A DNA stretch of 51,453 nucleotides, taken from assembly GCA_946183365.1 (NCBI GenBank), contig CAMHAH010000021.1, positions 1-51,453 of the forward strand, written 5' to 3'. This document shows, one piece after another, positions 43,428-51,453 of the stretch. Numbering within the stretch: the stretch's first letter is position 1; each line of letters begins with the position of its first letter. Both the position numbers and the translations under genes were made by a program. Below the pieces are notes generated by a model. The model made no database searches. It was not told the DNA's origin and saw only the letters and a list, made by a program, of their open reading frames with translations. This DNA comes from an uncultured Clostridia bacterium (GTDB lineage Bacteria; Bacillota; Clostridia; Oscillospirales; Acutalibacteraceae).

Positions 43428-44231
43428 TCAATAGTTTTCAAGATGATATATATAGGTCTCCGCCCAACTGTATTGATTGAGGAACTCACCTCTGAACAGG
43501 TTTTTGGAACCCTGTTTTCGATCCAGATAATCATAGTAATCGCATTTGATCAAAGCCGTGTTGACAGAATAGGCGTTACGGCTGTGTTCCAAAACATCCT
43601 CGAGCTGATATTTTGAAAGATCCTTTTTGAGGGACTGGACCGCCTTCTTCAAGTGTTCAAAGCCCTGTTTTTCGTTGCTTCCCTCAAAAAGATTGGCGCA
43701 TATCTCACCTCTGGTGGCAGAAGCCCCTTTCAGACACACAAGATACGCGAACAGCTCCTTACCCTTCTGGCGTGAAAACCTGATCTTCTTATCTCTGATG
43801 AACACCTCAAAATTTCCGAAGCATTTTACTGTCAGCTTACCTACGCTGTTTTGTGAGGCGCCAAGCGGGTTTCGTAGGTTCCTGAGGGCTTCTCTGAGAT
43901 CATCATCGTCGACAGGCTTGAGCAAATACGCGCTGACATAGAGCCTCAGAGCATCCAGAGCATATTCTCTGTATGCCGTGACCATGATGATATTGATATC
44001 GGGATAGAGGCTCTTGATCTCCCGCGCGAGCTCCAGCCCGGTCTTGCCCGGCATATTGATATCCAAAAAAGCAACGTCTATCTTATTCTGTTTTAACTGC
44101 TCTATGGCAGTATCATAGCTCTGCGCGAAAAAGAATACGTTATCATCTGCCGGAGCCACTCTTTCTACGGCAAATTTCAAGTCATACCGCATACTCATTT
44201 CGTCGTCTGCTATCAGGATGTTCATGTTCAC
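43428..44231 (-). CDS. Response regulator with SARP/BTAD-like output domain
   Basis: The protein has 267 residues. The receiver domain (1-125) has acidic residues in IADDE, the phosphoacceptor Asp in VAFLDINMPGKTG, the Thr in IIMVTAYREYA and the Lys in AYLLKPV. The output domain (about 140-267) begins LTVKCFGNFEVFIRDKKIRF and continues SRQKGKELFAYLV, the OmpR-like winged helix of SARP/BTAD regulators seen in Clostridia response regulators; the BTAD part is short. SARP regulators bind direct heptamer-type repeats with 11-bp period near the -10 box, which is exactly what is seen at the three nearby promoters. It lies 54 bp downstream of its kinase gene. Confidence 0.88.
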   Translation of the reverse strand: MNMNILIADDEMSMRYDLKFAVERVAPADDNVFFFAQSYDTAIEQLKQNKIDVAFLDINMPGKTGLELAREIKSLYPDINIIMVTAYREYALDALRLYVSAYLLKPVDDDDLREALRNLRNPLGASQNSVGKLTVKCFGNFEVFIRDKKIRFSRQKGKELFAYLVCLKGASATRGEICANLFEGSNEKQGFEHLKKAVQSLKKDLSKYQLEDVLEHSRNAYSVNTALIKCDYYDYLDRKQGSKNLFRGEFLNQYSWAETYIYHLENY

Positions 44232-44284
44232 TCACTCCGAAAGGTTTTAAGCAATACCGCATAATTCAGGTGTGCGGATTGCCT

Positions 44285-45571
44285 TTATTCGGGTATCACA
44301 ATGATCGCCCGCGTGCCTTTTCCCGGCTCGCTCTCGATGATAAGCTCGCCCTTACACATGATCTCTACTCTGTTTTTTGTGTTGACAATACCGACAGAGT
44401 TTTTGCTCTTGTTCTTCAGCTCGTTTGTATCAAAGCCCACACCGTTATCCTCAACGGTCACTATGCGTTTATCTCTGCCTTTTTTCGTGGATACCTTTAT
44501 GGTACCATGATCTATCTGACCGCTCTCGAAACCGTGATGCACAGCGTTTTCTACTAATGTCTGGATCGAAAACGGCGGGACATCAAAATCCGTTTCATCT
44601 ATGTCATATTCGATCCTGATCCTGTCTCCGAAGCGCTTTGACTGTATACGCAGATAGTTCTTTACGATCTCAAGCTCCGTCTCAACCGAAATATTATCGT
44701 TATCGGTGAGGTAATCGGTAATGTCTCTGAGGTAGTTTGAAAACTCCGCGACGGTCTGAGCCGCTTCCTGCGGAGCTGTGAGGCACTGGTACCTTATGAG
44801 CGTCAGCGTGTTGAAGATGAAATGCGGTTTCATCTGTTGATTGACGAGCTTGAGCTTTTCTTCGCCTAATCTCTTTTCTTCTTCTACAAGAAAATGCACA
44901 TAGCTTGTTTCATACGATATGAACAGTATGATGACAGATATCACGATAGCGAGAGTGACAAAGGGCGTCTCAGGATAGAACAGCTTGATAACGATGCCGA
45001 TCAAGGGGAGCGTCAGGAATGAAACGACAGCCGCTCTCTCGACAGTAAGCATATATTTACTGTATTGCAGCGCTACACCGAGCGTAGTCAAAAGACCCGT
45101 TAATCCGATCAGACTCGGCAGCCAGAAAAAATACGGCATTCGCATATACCTGCCCATTTCGTCGATACGGTAGATGAACGGATATAGCTCATTGATGATC
45201 AGCAGCACCGCGCCGACGATGAAAACGCCCCATTCTATAAGCTCCCAATACAGCTTGAATCCGCCGGAGCGCTTGTATATGATCTGAGAAACATATTGCG
45301 CCGACAGCGGTATGATCAGAAAGCTGAAAAAATACACGGCAAACGTAGACCATCTCTCGATCGAAAGTGCCGGCTGCGACGCGTTGCCGCGAAAATAGAT
45401 CGACGCGCAGTCGCTTACCATCAGAGCCGCCGAGCACAGCAGAGCCAACATCAGCTTGCGTGAGCCGGACTTGTCAAAATGCCTTGTAAGAAAGATGGTC
45501 AGGGCGGCGATCAGACTGAAAAAAACACCCCATATTTCAATAGACATATAGATTTCGTTGTTTTGTCCCAT
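44285..45571 (-). CDS. LytS-type sensor histidine kinase
   Basis: The protein has 428 residues. AGGGG lies upstream of ATG. The first ~225 residues form about seven membrane helices with little extracellular loop, suggesting sensing within the membrane or of a small ligand. The His_kinase domain has the phosphoacceptor in QQMKPHFIFNTLTLIRYQ. The HATPase domain shows TLVENAVHHGFESG (N-box) and VTVEDNGVGFD (G1), and a degenerate G2. It is co-transcribed with the response regulator and is probably its partner. Confidence 0.92.
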   Translation of the reverse strand: MGQNNEIYMSIEIWGVFFSLIAALTIFLTRHFDKSGSRKLMLALLCSAALMVSDCASIYFRGNASQPALSIERWSTFAVYFFSFLIIPLSAQYVSQIIYKRSGGFKLYWELIEWGVFIVGAVLLIINELYPFIYRIDEMGRYMRMPYFFWLPSLIGLTGLLTTLGVALQYSKYMLTVERAAVVSFLTLPLIGIVIKLFYPETPFVTLAIVISVIILFISYETSYVHFLVEEEKRLGEEKLKLVNQQMKPHFIFNTLTLIRYQCLTAPQEAAQTVAEFSNYLRDITDYLTDNDNISVETELEIVKNYLRIQSKRFGDRIRIEYDIDETDFDVPPFSIQTLVENAVHHGFESGQIDHGTIKVSTKKGRDKRIVTVEDNGVGFDTNELKNKSKNSVGIVNTKNRVEIMCKGELIIESEPGKGTRAIIVIPE

Positions 45572-45704
45572 AGGATTGTCCCCTTCCGCCGCGCGGTGTT
45601 TCGGTTTTAACTTTACATGAAACTGCTCATTTGAGTAAAGCTAAAAAAGACTTGTATGCCCGCTCAGTTTGTCGCTGAGCGAGAGCGAGCGATCGCTATG
45701 CGAA

Positions 45705-45768
45705 AAAGCGCGCAAAGCGCGCTTTCCTGTAGCAAAAAAGCACAGGCCGAGCCACTCTGCGCCTGTGC
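45705..45768. repeat. Two hairpins in the interval upstream of the kinase gene
   Basis: AAAGCGCGC-AAA-GCGCGCTTT (45705-45725) is a perfect inverted repeat. GCACAGGC (45740-45747) / GCCTGTGC (45761-45768) is a second. The 630-bp interval 45,572-46,200 has no convincing gene; only a low-quality minus-strand frame overlaps it. Confidence 0.6.
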
Positions 45769-46200
45769 AGAAAGATATATAGACACAAACATACGTCGTT
45801 ACAGCGTAATAAACGCAGAGCGTCGATCGCCGACCCGGAGCATAAATCGCCTTAGCTCCTTCGTCACAAACGATCCAAATTCTACGGTTATTATACAAAA
45901 ATCGTATCAGAAAGTCAAGGCGCGCCGATGTATAAGGCAGCCAACCACCGAAGTATAATGCGTCCAATCTTATCTAGCGATAAGTCTGCAGTATCGATAA
46001 CGGCAACGGCCCTTACATACGGCATCCTCACATTGACTACAGCTGATGAAAACACCTTTCTCAGGATAGCAAAAGAATGATTTCTCCTTTTATTATCCTT
46101 TTTCTTCTGTTGGGGTCTTGAAAATGTTTCATAGTTCGATCAACTGATTATCACCCTGGCAGAATAAAAATGCTGAGTACATCCCTGCCACGAGATAGCC

Positions 46201-46292
46201 AAAGGCACTGCTGTAAAAGAACGAGTTTTTCAACAGTGCCTTTTTGAATCCTATTCGGTTTTGAAATGTTCCGTTAAGGGCATCGCCCTTTT
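46201..46292 (-). repeat. 3'-UTR element, copy 3 (downstream of the MBL-fold gene)
   Basis: On the minus strand: AAGGGCGATGCCCTT (46276-46290, perfect stem), AACGGAACATTTCAAAAC, CGAATAGGATTC, then a longer terminal hairpin AAAGGCACTG / CAGTGCCTTT (46201-46243). The box and first hairpin match copies 1 and 2; the terminal stem differs in sequence but not in position. Confidence 0.68.
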
Positions 46293-46340
46293 CCTGCACG
46301 GTGTTTTTCTCAATATGGTATTTTATCCTATCTCCTTATC

Positions 46341-47222
46341 TCACTCTTCTGCACTCACGGGCACTACCTTTGGCAGATAGCCCGATCGGGCGTTTGCTTC
46401 GGTGTCATCGTCCTCTTTGTACCCATCATAGGGTGCGGAGGGATCGTGCGGCTTTTGCTTTTTCAGCGAGTTGCAGATCTTGTCCTTGTGACGGAATACA
46501 AATCCAAAGTCATCCGTCCAGCCGGTGTGACCGGTGATGACCTTCGGGATCAGTCCTCTGTCCTTCAGCTTTTGCTCCAATTCCGCAAGCGAGCGTTTAG
46601 CAAGCTCATTGTCCTCAGCGAGCGAATTGATGAAGCTGTAGCCGCCGTCCGCACCGAACCAGATGGTATCGCCCGTGAAAAGATACTCGTCGTCGATCAG
46701 ATACACCATGTGTCCCCATGTGTGACCGGGGCAAAGGATACATTCTACCTTGATGCCGTTGATATCCAGCACCTGACCGTCCTGCAATAACAAGCGTTTA
46801 TTCTCCGACTTGACCATCGGCAGCTTATAGAGTCCGAAGATGACTTTTCTGCGGACTTCTCCGGTCAGATATTTGTTCTCGATCTCGCTGAGATAGAGGG
46901 TAGCGTTTTGAAAAAGACCGTCGCTGTCTGTCTCCACCGCTCCGACATGATCGGTGTCCTGATGGGTGATCAGAATATGCCTGATGGTTGACGGGTCGAT
47001 ATCCAGCCATGTCATCTTCTATTTCAGTCTGTCATAGTTGTAGCCTGCGTCGATCATGACGGTCGTGCCGTTTTTGGTATAGAAAAAGATGTTGGCGATC
47101 CACTCGCGCACACAGGCGACGTGTTCATCGATCCACCCTGTATTCAGCGGCTTGAATATCTCTTTGCCCCTGTAGCCGAAGCTCATCGCTTTTTTCTGAA
47201 AATTTGACGCTTTCTTAGACAT
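46341..47222 (-). pseudogene. Metallo-beta-lactamase-fold hydrolase gene broken by in-frame TAG
   Basis: From ATG at 47222 the frame reads 67 residues (ending GYNYDRLK) to a TAG at 47019-47021, then continues in the same frame with KMTWLDIDPSTIRHIL to 46341, 294 codons in all. Metal-binding motifs are after the stop: THQDTDHVGAV, CPGHTWGHMV, FTGDTIWFG and VITGHTGW. The expected residue at the stop is probably Glu or Gln, so a single base change would restore the gene. As written, the product would be two fragments, so a pseudogene or a sequencing error. It follows the ICMT-like gene by 12 bp. Confidence 0.82.
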
Positions 47223-47234
47223 CCATATCCTCCT

Positions 47235-47726
47235 TTACTGTTTCGGGAACCACGGGATACAGCGGTTCACCTTTTTGCAATACTCCTTGTACTCTTCGCC
47301 GTAAAGATCGCTGAGCCACTTCTCTTCCGTGTTCTTCAACAGAACGGTCAGAAACGCCCAGTAGAGGAACGGCAGGATCAGGAACAGCACATTCTCTCCG
47401 ATCATCAGCACCCCTGTGCAAAGGATCAGAATTGCCGAGTAGATCGGGTTGCGTACCAGCGCATACGCGCCTTTTGTCACCAGATGATTATGAAGTATCC
47501 CGTCGTCGATCTTGGTGATGATGACCGCGTATACCCACAGGAACACGGCAAAGAGGATCAATATGATTCCGATCACGATCAACGGGATCCTCAAAGCCGC
47601 TATATTTCCGCATTGAAATACAGGCAGGTTTCTGCAAAACATCGCCGCGACCGTCAGCGCAATCACAACGCCTCCGAAAACCGGACCCGGACCGTAGATC
47701 GGAAGATGATTTTTCTCGCTCTTCAT
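47235..47726 (-). CDS. ICMT/phospholipid-methyltransferase family membrane protein
   Basis: The protein has 163 residues with four or five membrane helices. The C-terminal signature is clear: LVTKGAYALVRNPIYSA and NTEEKWLSDLYGEEYKEYCK, the SAM-binding region of isoprenylcysteine carboxyl methyltransferase-like bacterial enzymes. The substrate in bacteria is generally unknown. It heads a two-gene operon with the broken MBL-fold gene and has an extended -10 promoter with a palindrome. Confidence 0.88.
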   Translation of the reverse strand: MKSEKNHLPIYGPGPVFGGVVIALTVAAMFCRNLPVFQCGNIAALRIPLIVIGIILILFAVFLWVYAVIITKIDDGILHNHLVTKGAYALVRNPIYSAILILCTGVLMIGENVLFLILPFLYWAFLTVLLKNTEEKWLSDLYGEEYKEYCKKVNRCIPWFPKQ

Positions 47727-47742
47727 GTGTACCCCTCACATG

Positions 47743-47767
47743 GTTAGTTGTTGCTAACTCAATTATA
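47743..47767 (-). promoter_or_regulatory. Extended -10 promoter and palindrome of the ICMT-like gene
   Basis: On the minus strand TGTTATAAT (extended -10, TATAAT at 47762-47767) is followed by inverted repeat GTTAG-N6-CTAAC (47743-47758), just upstream of the ribosome-binding site. It looks like an operator for a MarR- or TetR-type regulator not encoded here. Confidence 0.65.
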
Positions 47768-47808
47768 ACACAGCCAACTCAATATCTATGTTTGTATGGC
47801 TTATTCCT

Positions 47809-47829
47809 TGACCACAATTCTGACCACAA
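47809..47829. repeat. Short direct repeats near the tRNA-Arg fragment
   Basis: TGACCACAA occurs at 47809-47817 and 47821-47829 (12-bp period), about 125 bp from the tRNA-Arg fragment. Pairs like this are typical of integrase arm-type sites; no integrase is visible. Confidence 0.45.
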
Positions 47830-47953
47830 CAGAACCGGAACGGATCGTACACGAGAGCGCAAAACGGAAAATGGGCGTTATATCCCCGGACAAAAGAACG
47901 CTGAAAGCGGCAGAACGACCGTAATGTACGCATTGTAAATGGCCCTTGCGGCG

Positions 47954-47998
47954 CTACGAACCAAAAGGTCGGGGGTTCGAGTCTCTTCCGGCACGCCA
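47954..47998 (+). other. 3' part of tRNA-Arg(ACG), probable attachment-site scar
   Basis: The sequence from the anticodon loop CTACGAA through AGGTCGGGGG, the T-loop GGTTCGAGTC, the acceptor strand CCGGCAC and CCA (47996-47998) matches the 3' half of tRNA-Arg(ACG). The 5' half is absent: no GTGCCGG acceptor strand or D-arm lies at the expected place. A terminator follows at 48,006. Integrative elements often recombine within tRNA 3' ends, leaving such halves. Confidence 0.65.
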
Positions 47999-48005
47999 TA
48001 CCAAA

Positions 48006-48048
48006 GGGGCTGCCGCAAAACTTCTCGTTTTGCGACAGCCCCATTTTT
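48006..48048 (+). terminator. Terminator after the tRNA-Arg fragment
   Basis: GGGGCTGCCGCAAAAC / GTTTTGCGACAGCCCC (48006-48042) with a T-tract at 48044-48048 on the plus strand. A near-copy exists at 24,317-24,354. Confidence 0.85.
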
Positions 48049-48098
48049 CTTTATATTGATTTGTTAAGCTGGAAACTTGAAGATCTTCTCTGTAAGTA

Positions 48099-50870
48099 TC
48101 ATCTGATCAGCTTACCCGTATCATCAAAGCTATATGTGCCTGCTTCAATCAAGCCGTTTGTCTTGGCTGTTTTAACATCCAGCTTGCCTGAGGTAAATAC
48201 GGAACCATCCGTCCTGACAAAGTAGATACTGCCTTTGGATATTACAATGCCGGCACCTTTTATGATCATACCGTCTTTATAGTAATATCCATTAAAAATT
48301 CCGCTAATATCAAGCTTGCCGTTTTCATTAGCTCGATAAGTTCCTGCGGGGATCAATCCGTTCGAAGCGGATTCGGTAACGCCGATCCTTCGGTCGCGTC
48401 CGCAACATCCCAGATTGCAGGAGAGAGATAAACGAGGTTTTGCGGAGCCTGTGTAGGAGCTTGTGTCGGCGCTTGAGTGGGCTTCTGAGTGGGAGCAACG
48501 GTCGGCTGATCGGTGGGAGCAGTCTTCGGTTGCTCTGTTTCTACAGGAACGACAGGCAGCTCCTCAGCTGCATAGAATACAGAGAGCTTATTGGTCGACA
48601 ACTCATACTTGAACTCATACTCGCCGCCTGTGGCGTTCAGCTTAAGATTAGCTGTATCGCTGCTCTTATTCAAGGCGGCTCTGTATACCGTATCGGTTAT
48701 GGTATCATCCTTGCTGTACCACTCGTCTGTACCTGCTTTATGGATCTTGAATTCATAGGTGCCTGCGGCAAGCTCCTTAGTGACGGAGATGATATCATCG
48801 TTATCCGTCTTTGAGAAGGCGTCGGTCGCTCCCCAGTTGTTGAAAGAACCCTTCAGATAGACAGCGGAACCTCCCAGAGAAAGCGCAACTGCGGTATTAT
48901 AAGTAACTTTATAGGTGCCATCGCCGCCGTTGACAAAGGTCATGGTGCGATAGGTGCCGTTGCCGTTTGACGCGCCGACGACCGCTTTTGCGCCTGCTTC
49001 AACGGTCGGGTCGACTGTCAGCTTGATGCCGCTGAGCTTTACAAAAGCGTTATTTGTCCTCTCCCCTAACTCGATATTGCCGTCGAGGTTGACGGTATAG
49101 GATGTGATCGTATCGGAGAGGTCGACCGTCGCGCCGTTCTTTGCGAGACCGCCGGCGGCGTTGCTACCCGAGGTATTGTTCGCGTGGAGGGTCAGGCTCA
49201 TACCGCTGAACGATTCATCGGTCAGGGCAACGGTATTGTTGCTGAGCTTGCTGGCGTTTGATGAGAATCGGATAACAGCGTCGGTGAACTTGCCGTTGTT
49301 CACGGTAAAGGAGCTGTTATAGCCTAAGTTAGTGAGATAAGAAATGAAACCGGCGTACTCGTCGGGATCGATCACTATGGACGAAGCGGATAAAGCGCCG
49401 TTCGCGTAGTAATAGAGAGTGCTTGTATCTGCCTCATAATAAACTCTGCCTGCTCTGCCCATGTTCTGAGCGCCCGATACGGGGTCGAGGATTCGGTAGG
49501 TGCCGTTGGTCAAAACAGACGGAATACTCGAAGGCGGAGTGATGGTTTAGTCGGGCTCTTCAAGATAATAATCGGACTGCGGGAAGTAGTTGATGCTTGT
49601 AAGGAGCTGATCCCATGTATTTGAGAGCTTGACCTCTGCGTTTACCGAAACGCCACTTGGCATGACCTGCGTTTTGTTACGCGAGCTGTCGCCGGTCACG
49701 ATAATATCGGTGTTGCCCTTCTTCATGGTGGCGACGGTGTCAATGTTTGAGTAGGTGATGCCGCTCATTCAAGGGGCGAAGCGGTGGATTTAGCGTCCTC
49801 TGAGGCGATCCCCTTGAGCTCGCCGTAGACGGTCTCAAAGGATTTGCTGAGAGCGCCGCCGGTGTTGGCGTAATAATAAGCGTAGGCGCGCATCCACAAG
49901 GGACGGCGTGCGTTCTCGACAAGAGCGCCCTCTAACGCTGCCTTGGACTTATGCTTGGTTGCCAGAGCGGTGGCGACGGATTCGGTGATGAAGATCAGGC
50001 GTTTGGTGTTCGCGTTAGCTTCCACAGAAGCGCCGCCGAGAGCGCCGAGGTTCTTCTCGGTGATATCCCACGCGATGACCTTCATGATCTCTTCGGGCAG
50101 ATCGGTCGCGGGTGTCACATTATTGCCCCACATCGCAAAGGATGTCGCCGTGATGATGTTATCATTCAGGTCGTAGCCTTTTTCAACGTGGTGAGGCTCC
50201 CAACCGACCTTGAGACAGGTCTCGTCGTTCTCTGAAAATACCAGAGGCTGGACATAGCCGAAGGCATTATCGCGCTGTATATCGGTGAAGTTGATCAGCG
50301 CCAGCTCCATGAAGCGGCCGATCGCGATGTTGGTCTCTTCGGTCGTCATACCCTGGGTGTTGTCGATACCGATCTGGTGAGCGGCAGGGCCGTTGACGTA
50401 CATCATGGGCGTCAGGTTGCCGTCGCTCAATGACGCGAGATACGCAGGATCCTGCAGGGCTTCGACAAACGCGATACAGAAGGGCGTATGATGCGGCTCG
50501 CATCCTGCCATGATCGCGTTCGCTGCTACCATATACGCTTTGACAGGTCTGCCGGCTACTGTAGCGACTGTCTGATCAAAGCCGTAGGACGAATAGCCGA
50601 GGAATTTCTCCGCCTTGATCTTGGTGGGCGGCGTGACAGACATACCGTCTGTCATACCGCGCTCATTCAGTTCTTTTTCGACTTCCTGATAAGAGCCTTT
50701 GATAAAATACGGATAGTATACATCATACTTGCTGTTCGGAGAAATGATTGGGAACAGGTTGTTGATCGGTTCGATCAGGTCATACTGATCCTCGAGGATG
50801 CCGAGATCCTGATAGGTCTTATCTTTATATTGATCACTTGTTTCATAATTATCCGGTAATACCGCCGCGC
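48099..50870 (-). pseudogene. Multi-lesion pseudogene of a large secreted protein (UGSC-partner domain, CBM-like modules, surface repeats)
   Basis: On the minus strand, in order: (1) 50,870-49,765, a domain matching the large partner of UGSC proteins (ERGMTDGMSVTPPT, MVAANAIMAGCEPHH, MYVNGPAAHQIGI, WEPHHVEKGY), with no proper start; (2) a frame change at 49,765-49,768, then its C-terminal segment (DIIVTGDSSRNKTQVM); (3) an in-frame TAA at 49,547-49,549; (4) the same frame continues through beta-rich domains, a CBM48-like module (AVYLKGSFNNWGATDAF) and a Thr/Pro linker (TQKPTQAPTQAPTQ) to a truncated module (NLVYLSPAIWDVADATEG); (5) a second frame change near 48,365; (6) Gly-rich surface repeats (NGLIPAGTYRANENGKL, NGLIEAGTYSFDDTGKL). 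Two frameshifts, a nonsense codon and the missing 5' end make a single functional protein impossible as written. Confidence 0.72.
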
Positions 50871-50871
50871 C

Positions 50872-51282
50872 TATGTCGAGTCGCGCAATTTGGAACTGAC
50901 TACGGATATAGAACCGGGATTGCAGATTTCGGTCGTGCGAGACCATGTGGAGCACGTCTTCAAAAATTATCTCTCCAACGCCGTCCAAAATGCCGAAAAG
51001 AACACGAAAATAACAGTTTCACTGAAAGAGATCGACGGCGCCGTTCGCCTTTCGATAGAAAACCAAGGCAAGCAGATCCCTCCCGATATGGAGGAAAAGA
51101 TATGGACAGAAGCCTTTACTACCTCGCCCAACGGAACAGAGAGCACCGGACTGGGACTGTTTATCGTCAGGGAGATCTCCCTTATGGAACACACAAAATG
51201 CGGATTTGAAAACACTGACAAGGGTGTATGTTTCCGGTTTGACTTTATCGATCGTATGACAGAAAGCGACCATATAGAATGA
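50872..51282 (+). pseudogene. 5'-truncated histidine kinase, ATPase domain only
   Basis: The plus-strand frame opens after a stop at 50857-50859 and reads YVESRNLELTTDIEPGLQ, then the HATPase_c domain: HVFKNYLSNAVQNAEKNTK (N-box), EAFTTSPNGTESTGLGLFIV (G2 box), ending TESDHIE. The G1 box is reduced (IENQGKQIPPDM). The sensor, membrane and His-phosphoacceptor parts are missing. The truncated end meets the truncated 5' end of the pseudogene at about 50,860-50,885. 51,283-51,453 shows no gene. Confidence 0.75.
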
Positions 51283-51453
51283 TCCACCGGCTTATAACGT
51301 ATTATTTGTTTATTATCACAAAAACCGTTTGCGGGCATTATTCTATCTGAACATGATAGTCGATATAATTGTTAATACTAAGTAGCAATAAAAAGCTATA
51401 AAAAGATATTAGCGGAGAATTTCGCAGAACAAGGCGGAGGGCGCAGGCAGGCT
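51283..51453. other. Gene-free right end of the window
   Basis: No open frame with support, promoter or terminator is seen. The last ~45 bases (GCGGAGAATTTCGC, then a G-rich stretch) are compositionally different from the AT-rich sequence before them and could be the edge of a repeat or mobile element. Confidence 0.4.

Noticed and set aside
45641..45967. Minus-strand frame in the interval upstream of the histidine kinase
   Set aside because: Unusual composition, contains hairpin repeats, no ribosome-binding site or homologous pattern; treated as non-coding.
46201..46292. Small frame ending MYSAFLFCQGDNQLIEL on the minus strand over and beyond 3'-UTR element copy 3
   Set aside because: Lacks a plausible start with ribosome-binding site, and the first part is the conserved 3'-UTR element whose other copies do not keep the frame.
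47763..48044. Minus-strand frame covering the tRNA-Arg fragment (contains RLEPPTFWFVA)
   Set aside because: This is the typical spurious translation of a tRNA 3' region read in reverse, so not a gene.
46341..50870. Stop-codon recoding to explain in-frame TAG and TAA codons
   Set aside because: Different stop codons and frameshifts are mixed, and intact genes use all stop types normally; pseudogenes or errors are simpler.

Overview
The window looks like a chromosome segment from a gut or rumen Clostridia close to Ruminococcus (Oscillospiraceae). The support is: a type I dockerin protein with a starch-binding-like module, many lipoprotein esterases, Gram-positive ribosome-binding sites (AGGAGG) and consensus sigma-A promoters, and Clostridia-type small families such as DUF6809. 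No rRNA, CRISPR array, transposase or complete tRNA was found. The species is inference.

Layout. (1) 1-2,127: end of an AAA ATPase gene, a LexA/S24 repressor with a clear operator-promoter, a DUF6809 gene and a broken P-loop kinase gene; this resembles the edge of a mobile or accessory island. (2) 2,194-12,952, all on the minus strand: two compact runs of small accessory enzymes. The upstream run (TetR, alpha/beta hydrolase, flavodoxin-like reductase, two GNATs, a kinase-fold protein) starts at a TetR promoter embedded in an 18-bp-arm palindrome. The second holds PAP2, XRE, methyltransferase, GNAT, flavodoxin-like, GyrI-like and GNAT genes. A lipoprotein hydrolase and its membrane XRE regulator follow. 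(3) 13,323-24,021, plus strand: an XRE regulator, a dockerin protein, three tandem duplicated esterase lipoproteins, a papain-family protease lipoprotein, a fourth esterase with a C-terminal starch-binding-like module, and a class C beta-lactamase-fold lipoprotein. Together they look like a surface-displayed polymer-degrading set.

(4) 24,414-45,571, minus strand, is the most interesting part. A LytS-type histidine kinase and a response regulator with a SARP/BTAD-like output domain sit at the head. Below them are three near-identical ~810-840-residue membrane proteins, then two beta-helix surface proteins, a ~1,670-residue giant sharing the paralogues' N-terminal domain, and a PrsW-type protease with a multi-pass partner. 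Each of the three paralogues has its own promoter carrying two direct TTGTCCCCC repeats with an 11-bp period, exactly 9 bp upstream of the -10 box. This matches what is known for SARP-type regulators. I infer one regulon building an undescribed cell-surface apparatus. The paralogues are conserved except for the segment between transmembrane helices 2 and 3, which is unrelated in each.

(5) 46,201-51,453: a metallo-beta-lactamase-fold gene broken by an in-frame TAG, an ICMT-like methyltransferase, the 3' part of a tRNA-Arg(ACG) with its terminator (probable attachment-site scar), a large secreted-protein pseudogene with several lesions, and a 5'-truncated histidine kinase placed head to head with it.

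A conserved ~75-90 bp 3'-UTR-like element occurs three times, each downstream of the last gene of a minus-strand operon. Several genes carry nonsense or frameshift lesions at the two edges of the window, whereas the central clusters are intact.
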